Below, in pieces: positions 60,425 through 64,000 of a stretch of 64,000 bases of DNA (position 1 is its first letter; every line of letters starts with the position of its first letter). Position numbers and translations under genes: made by a program. The notes beneath the pieces were generated by a model. It saw only the letters and a program-made list of their open reading frames with translations, searched no databases and was not told where the DNA came from. This DNA comes from Epiperipatus broadwayi (Eukaryota; Onychophora; Udeonychophora; Euonychophora; Peripatidae). Where the stretch lies: assembly GCA_028023455.1 (NCBI GenBank), contig JAQFVV010006273.1:4100142-4164141 (forward strand), read 5' to 3'.

Positions 60425-60740
60425 AAAGTCAACATGGGTATTACAATAATATTGGCATCAACAAGAGCTTTGAGTGTTCCATCATGGGATTTTCAATGAT
60501 ATGGATGGCCAAAGAGTTGGAGGGTGGAGAAAATTGAAGCTTGTTCATTAAAGTTTGAAGATGCTATTTTAATATAAAGTGAAGTCTGATTATATATTGC
60601 ATGGAAGATGATGATCTGGACTAAGTGATGATTGCTAATTCAGCACAAAATATTGATACTGGAGATAATTTATATTTTTCACATGTATGTGGTTATGTGC
60701 ATCAGTTGTGTAAGATGGAGTGCATCCCTTCTAAAGATAT
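60425..60740 (+). repeat. SINE-like family S1, second plus copy
   Basis: ATTGGCATCAACAAGAGCTT, TTCCATCATGGGATTTTCAA, GGAGGGTGGAGAAAATTGAA, TTAGTAATTCAGCAC-like and GTGGTTATGTGCATCAGTTG, ending before the B-box block. It is complementary to the minus copy at 59758-60110. Confidence 0.6.
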
Positions 60741-61339
60741 ATATATATAATCTGATAAAAATAAATGAATAAACTGTAGACTATTCAAAATATCAATACA
60801 TAAAAATAAAAAATATCTATTGTCAGCTCAAGAAATGTCTGCTATCCTAAGCAGCATTTACATGTAAATGGTTATTTATAAATGGTTTGGAATTTTTAAT
60901 TTATAAAAGGATATACATGAATAGATTTTCAGATAATGAATATAATAGAATACAAATTGAAAATGATAAAAGATCACCCATTTAACAAAACATTTTAATT
61001 GAAGTTATATGTTATATTTTTTTCGATTATCTAAACGAAATGTTAAAGGTTTTTCGAAGGATTCAATTTTATACTTTTTTGTACAGTCAGCTGTTAGTAA
61101 TAAATCGCAGGTTTGTATAGAATATAATATTTTAAGTGGTATTCTCATTTTTTGCCAGATATTGCTAGCTTGACTAGAAACGATGACCAAATATTACATT
61201 TAAAGAGATACTTTAGTAAATTAATTTATTCTTTTAAAGTAATAGTAAGTAGAAATTTTTATATATTTATTAAGATTGTTTGATTTTTATTATTTAAAAC
61301 CATTGGGTGATTTTCAAACATTTTGCATTGTCACAATAT
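60741..61339. other. AT-rich DNA; one CpG-retaining open frame
   Basis: Mostly AT-rich. A minus-strand frame of 61 codons (61190-61005; it ends ...FEKPLTFRLDNRKKYNI and a stop) contains several CpG dinucleotides, which are otherwise scarce here. No family was recognised and no clear splice border was found, so it is not called as a gene. Confidence 0.35.
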
Positions 61340-61960
61340 ATTGACATGTGAGACAATTTGCAATTTTTTATATGAACAGCTTCTTCAAATTTTTTTCTTA
61401 TATTTTTCCTCTATCCAATAGTCTTATATTTTTCCAATCAAATTTATATTTATTGGTACATTTATTATCTGCTACTTTATACTCTACATTTTTAACTGCT
61501 TTTTCATGGGGCTATTAGTTCCTTGATATAAATCCTTCCAAATTTACATAGTTATATAGATACAGTTATTACATTTCAAATTTAAAAATTTTGTAGAGTT
61601 TAGGATTTGAGCTATGGTTTAGGAACATTGTTCTAATATAACATTAATTGCTGGTTTTTATTGATTATTGGTACATATGGATTCACTACAACATTTATGA
61701 CCATTTCTTTTGATTTCTATTAGGGTTTCTTAATCTCATGAGAACTATTGTTCATGAGAGTTTATTCTATGTAGGATTTTTATATTTCAAATCACTAGCA
61801 ATTGAACAAATACTTCTTTTGCTCTATTCAATACCATTGTAGCTTCAGTTTTTATATTTCTATTATCATGGATGTATAGGCTAAATATTTTCTTTTGAAT
61901 AGAATTTTCTATATAAAGTAACTTTAATTTTGTCATTAGGTACTCAATAAAAATGTAATA
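61340..61960. repeat. Dispersed repeat R1, copy 2
   Basis: Partner of the repeat at 21225-21930, with matching blocks in the same order and orientation (GAACAGCTTCTTCAAATT, ATTATCTGCTACTTTA, ATATAGATACAGTTATTACA, TCATGGATGTATAGGCTAAA). Its family is unknown. Confidence 0.6.
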
Positions 61961-62569
61961 ATACCCATTTAGTTATAATTTATTTGAAATTTAATGAAAG
62001 AAAATATAGTTTTGGTATGTGCGCAAAATTTTTGCAAAATTTCTTAATCAAGTAACCACACAATACATTATCATGAAACTAGAAATGCCAGAATTTTATA
62101 ATATAATATTTATGATGTGGTTTCAAGTTTTTACATGCATATTTTTATAACCATGAGTATAACTAGAGCATAATTTTGTTAAAAAAATGCTATCTTGTAT
62201 TGAAAACATATAGATGTTATGCTAACTTTTTAAAGTTCTATATCACAAGGGAATGCTATTTTGATTTTCAGATGATCATCTCCATTTGTATAAACACTTT
62301 TCTTTCACAACTATAATATCAATATCTCTGCTGACATGCTATACTCAGAAAAGCTTAATATTATATTGAATTTGTACTTATTTAGACTTAGCATGTTTGA
62401 GGGTGAAGTATGTTATCATATTCATAGCATTAATGTATGCATAATAGAATTTACATGTTTATATAGGTTGTAAGTTTACTTAAATTTATGTAAATTATTT
62501 TGTTCATTTCTTCAAAAGAGGGAAGCAATATAATTTCTTATTTATAGCATTATAGTTGGTAGCTATATG

Positions 62570-62840
62570 CCAGGCCTTTTTAATTTTCTGCTGGGACTCA
62601 TTTTGCTTGAGCATGCGATGGTGGCTACAGGTTTGAATGTGTGGCCCATTGCATGTTGGTATCCAAGAAAAATAAACTTATGTCCAGGATTATTTATGGC
62701 TTGTTTATAGTAATATCTATGTTGAGATGCCCTTGCAGAGAGGCAAACCAAGATTCACTATAATAGATAACCCTGAATCCTGTCTAATGGCATGCAATTT
62801 TACATATGATGTGTGGAATACCACACATAGCCAAAAATAT
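62570..62840 (+). repeat. Repeat R2, uninterrupted copy
   Basis: Holds both halves of the split copy in sequence: GGCCTTTTTAATTTTCTGCT, TTTGCTTGAGCATGCGATGG, GGTTTGAATGTGTGGCCCAT, TGCATGTTGGTATCCAAG, CAGGATTATTTATGGCTTG, CACTATAATAGATAACCCTG. GGTTTGAATG is weakly B-box-like, so a SINE origin is possible. No protein was recognised. Confidence 0.7.
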
Positions 62841-62921
62841 AAATAAAGTTTGCTCATAAATATATCAAGTAAGCTATTGTACTCCTCCCACAAAAAATAG
62901 GCTTATAAATAATTTTAAGGA

Positions 62922-63040
62922 CGGACTCCATAATGGCCAAACTCCACAAATTGCATGCCCAAGGCAGAATGCAGGACTATCTATTACAGTGAATCATGCA
63001 CAGGTCTCTCTACAAGGATATCTCAATACAAATAATGCAA
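62922..63040 (-). repeat. Repeat R2, partial copy in inverse orientation
   Basis: GCATGCCCAAGGCAGAATGC, GGACTATCTATTACAGTGAA, ATGCACAGGTCTCTCTACAA and GGATATCTCAATACAA on plus match the plus-strand reading of the minus copy at 55530-55620. It lies 80 bp from the plus copy, so the two form an inverted pair. Confidence 0.6.
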
Positions 63041-64000
63041 TTTTTAAACCACATTTTTAAGGTCCTTCCACTTTTGTAGTAAGTAGGATAACTCATAAAT
63101 AGGACTGTCTAAACATATAATCTTTGCCAGTGAAAACTCCTACCCCACTTAAATTCAATTCTAAACTGATTATACTGTCTTAGCAAAGATCACAACTAAG
63201 ATCTGCCAGCTTACTAAGCCTCCCACATTATTGCTTTCTTTGATCTTAAGGGCTTGAGTTAAAAAAAAAGAAAAAAAAAGTATTGGAATCAGAAATACTG
63301 TGCATATAATTAAAGAATGGAAATGCTGTTGACGAAACACACAATCCCACTGCAACAATTTTATAAGAATATGTCTAATGACATGAATAACTCACAGTGA
63401 TCAAGTCTTACAATAACCTATTTTTCTGAAGAAGGAAAAGAGGGAAACAAAAAAGTCTCTATTGGAAACAGTATCTTCAATGAGTTAACATCTTATCCTA
63501 CAATTCAACAGAAGCTCTTGGTTAGGAATTATTCATTAGGTATTCATGGTTGTCTTCATATTTATAAGCCATTTTATTATCCACTGGTTAGTGAGCCTGA
63601 ACACAGCATTTGCTAAATGAAGACTACAGCTTACAAATAAAAAAAACTTTATTATTGACTAATAAATCATAATATCCTTTATAACTATCAATACAACACA
63701 GATTATTTCAGCAAAATCAAGACATGGTAGTGGGTTCAGCACTGATATCCCTGATTAATATTTACATAGAAGATAGAAATCATAAATATCATTTCATCTA
63801 CAACAAATGTTTGGATTTATTATGCTGAAAATGTATTTGTTGTTTGAACACATTGTCAAATATCATTGTAGATATTCCAAGCAAAAATTAACAGAAATAT
63901 CTCCCACAATTAAATTCATAATAATATCAGAACAAAAATAAAAATACTTCTGTGACAGAACATCCCAAAATCAAAACTATTGTTTACAGAGAACATACAT
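63041..64000. other. AT-rich DNA to the window end, nothing recognised
   Basis: No gene, exon or repeat copy recognised. A 62-codon minus-strand frame (63358-63170) shows no family likeness. Confidence 0.5.

Overview
The window is AT-rich animal nuclear DNA, most likely from an invertebrate. It holds short exons with GT/AG borders and matching phases, introns of 1 to 15 kb, and remnants of many transposon classes. The few CCCTAA-type telomere-like motifs fit an animal that uses TTAGGG telomeres. I cannot name the species or phylum from the sequence alone; mollusc or chelicerate would both fit.

Only one host gene is well supported. Five exons on the minus strand (39568-39413, 24729-24582, 23334-23181, 10723-10638, 7530-7357) splice in register, with phases 2, 0, 1, 0, 0, into about 240 residues of an ABC transporter of subfamily C (MRP type, ABCC4/ABCC5-like). 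The part covered is the linker and the first four membrane helices of the first transmembrane domain. The start exon and everything after the fourth helix, including both nucleotide-binding domains, were not found and probably lie outside the window. A GC-richer patch at 31.2-31.6 kb inside the first intron may hold an alternative first exon: a short ATG frame ending in a phase-2 donor that fits the 24.7 kb exon.

Most of the rest is mobile DNA. Left to right: a possible Penelope-like endonuclease end (0.08-0.26 kb); a GA/CT microsatellite (1 kb); a LINE-A copy that keeps its 5' end but has lost its 3' end (2.8-3.9 kb); a 6 kb LTR retrotransposon on the minus strand with 1.8 kb LTRs, a PBS, a PPT and a broken gag-like frame but no pol (11.3-17.3 kb); a hAT deletion derivative (19.2-19.9 kb); a TIR element carrying telomere-like repeats (25.0-26.1 kb); an older relative of the LTR element (26.1-29.2 kb); a perfect 41-unit AAT microsatellite (30.5 kb); a twin-primed LINE-A fragment (37.1-37.8 kb); a BED-finger hAT transposase pseudogene (42.1-43.6 kb); a set of tandem and inverted repeat units interrupted by a palindromic insertion (48.6-50.0 kb); a long palindrome (51.4-51.7 kb) next to a nearly complete LINE-A (51.7-55.0 kb); and a nearly complete LINE-B on the minus strand (55.7-59.2 kb) inserted into an older repeat with a 12-bp target-site duplication. 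SINE-like families with a tRNA B-box-like motif recur at 11, 23, 44 and 60 kb.

No tRNA or rRNA gene, CRISPR array or intact transposase gene was found. All transposon reading frames carry stops or frameshifts.
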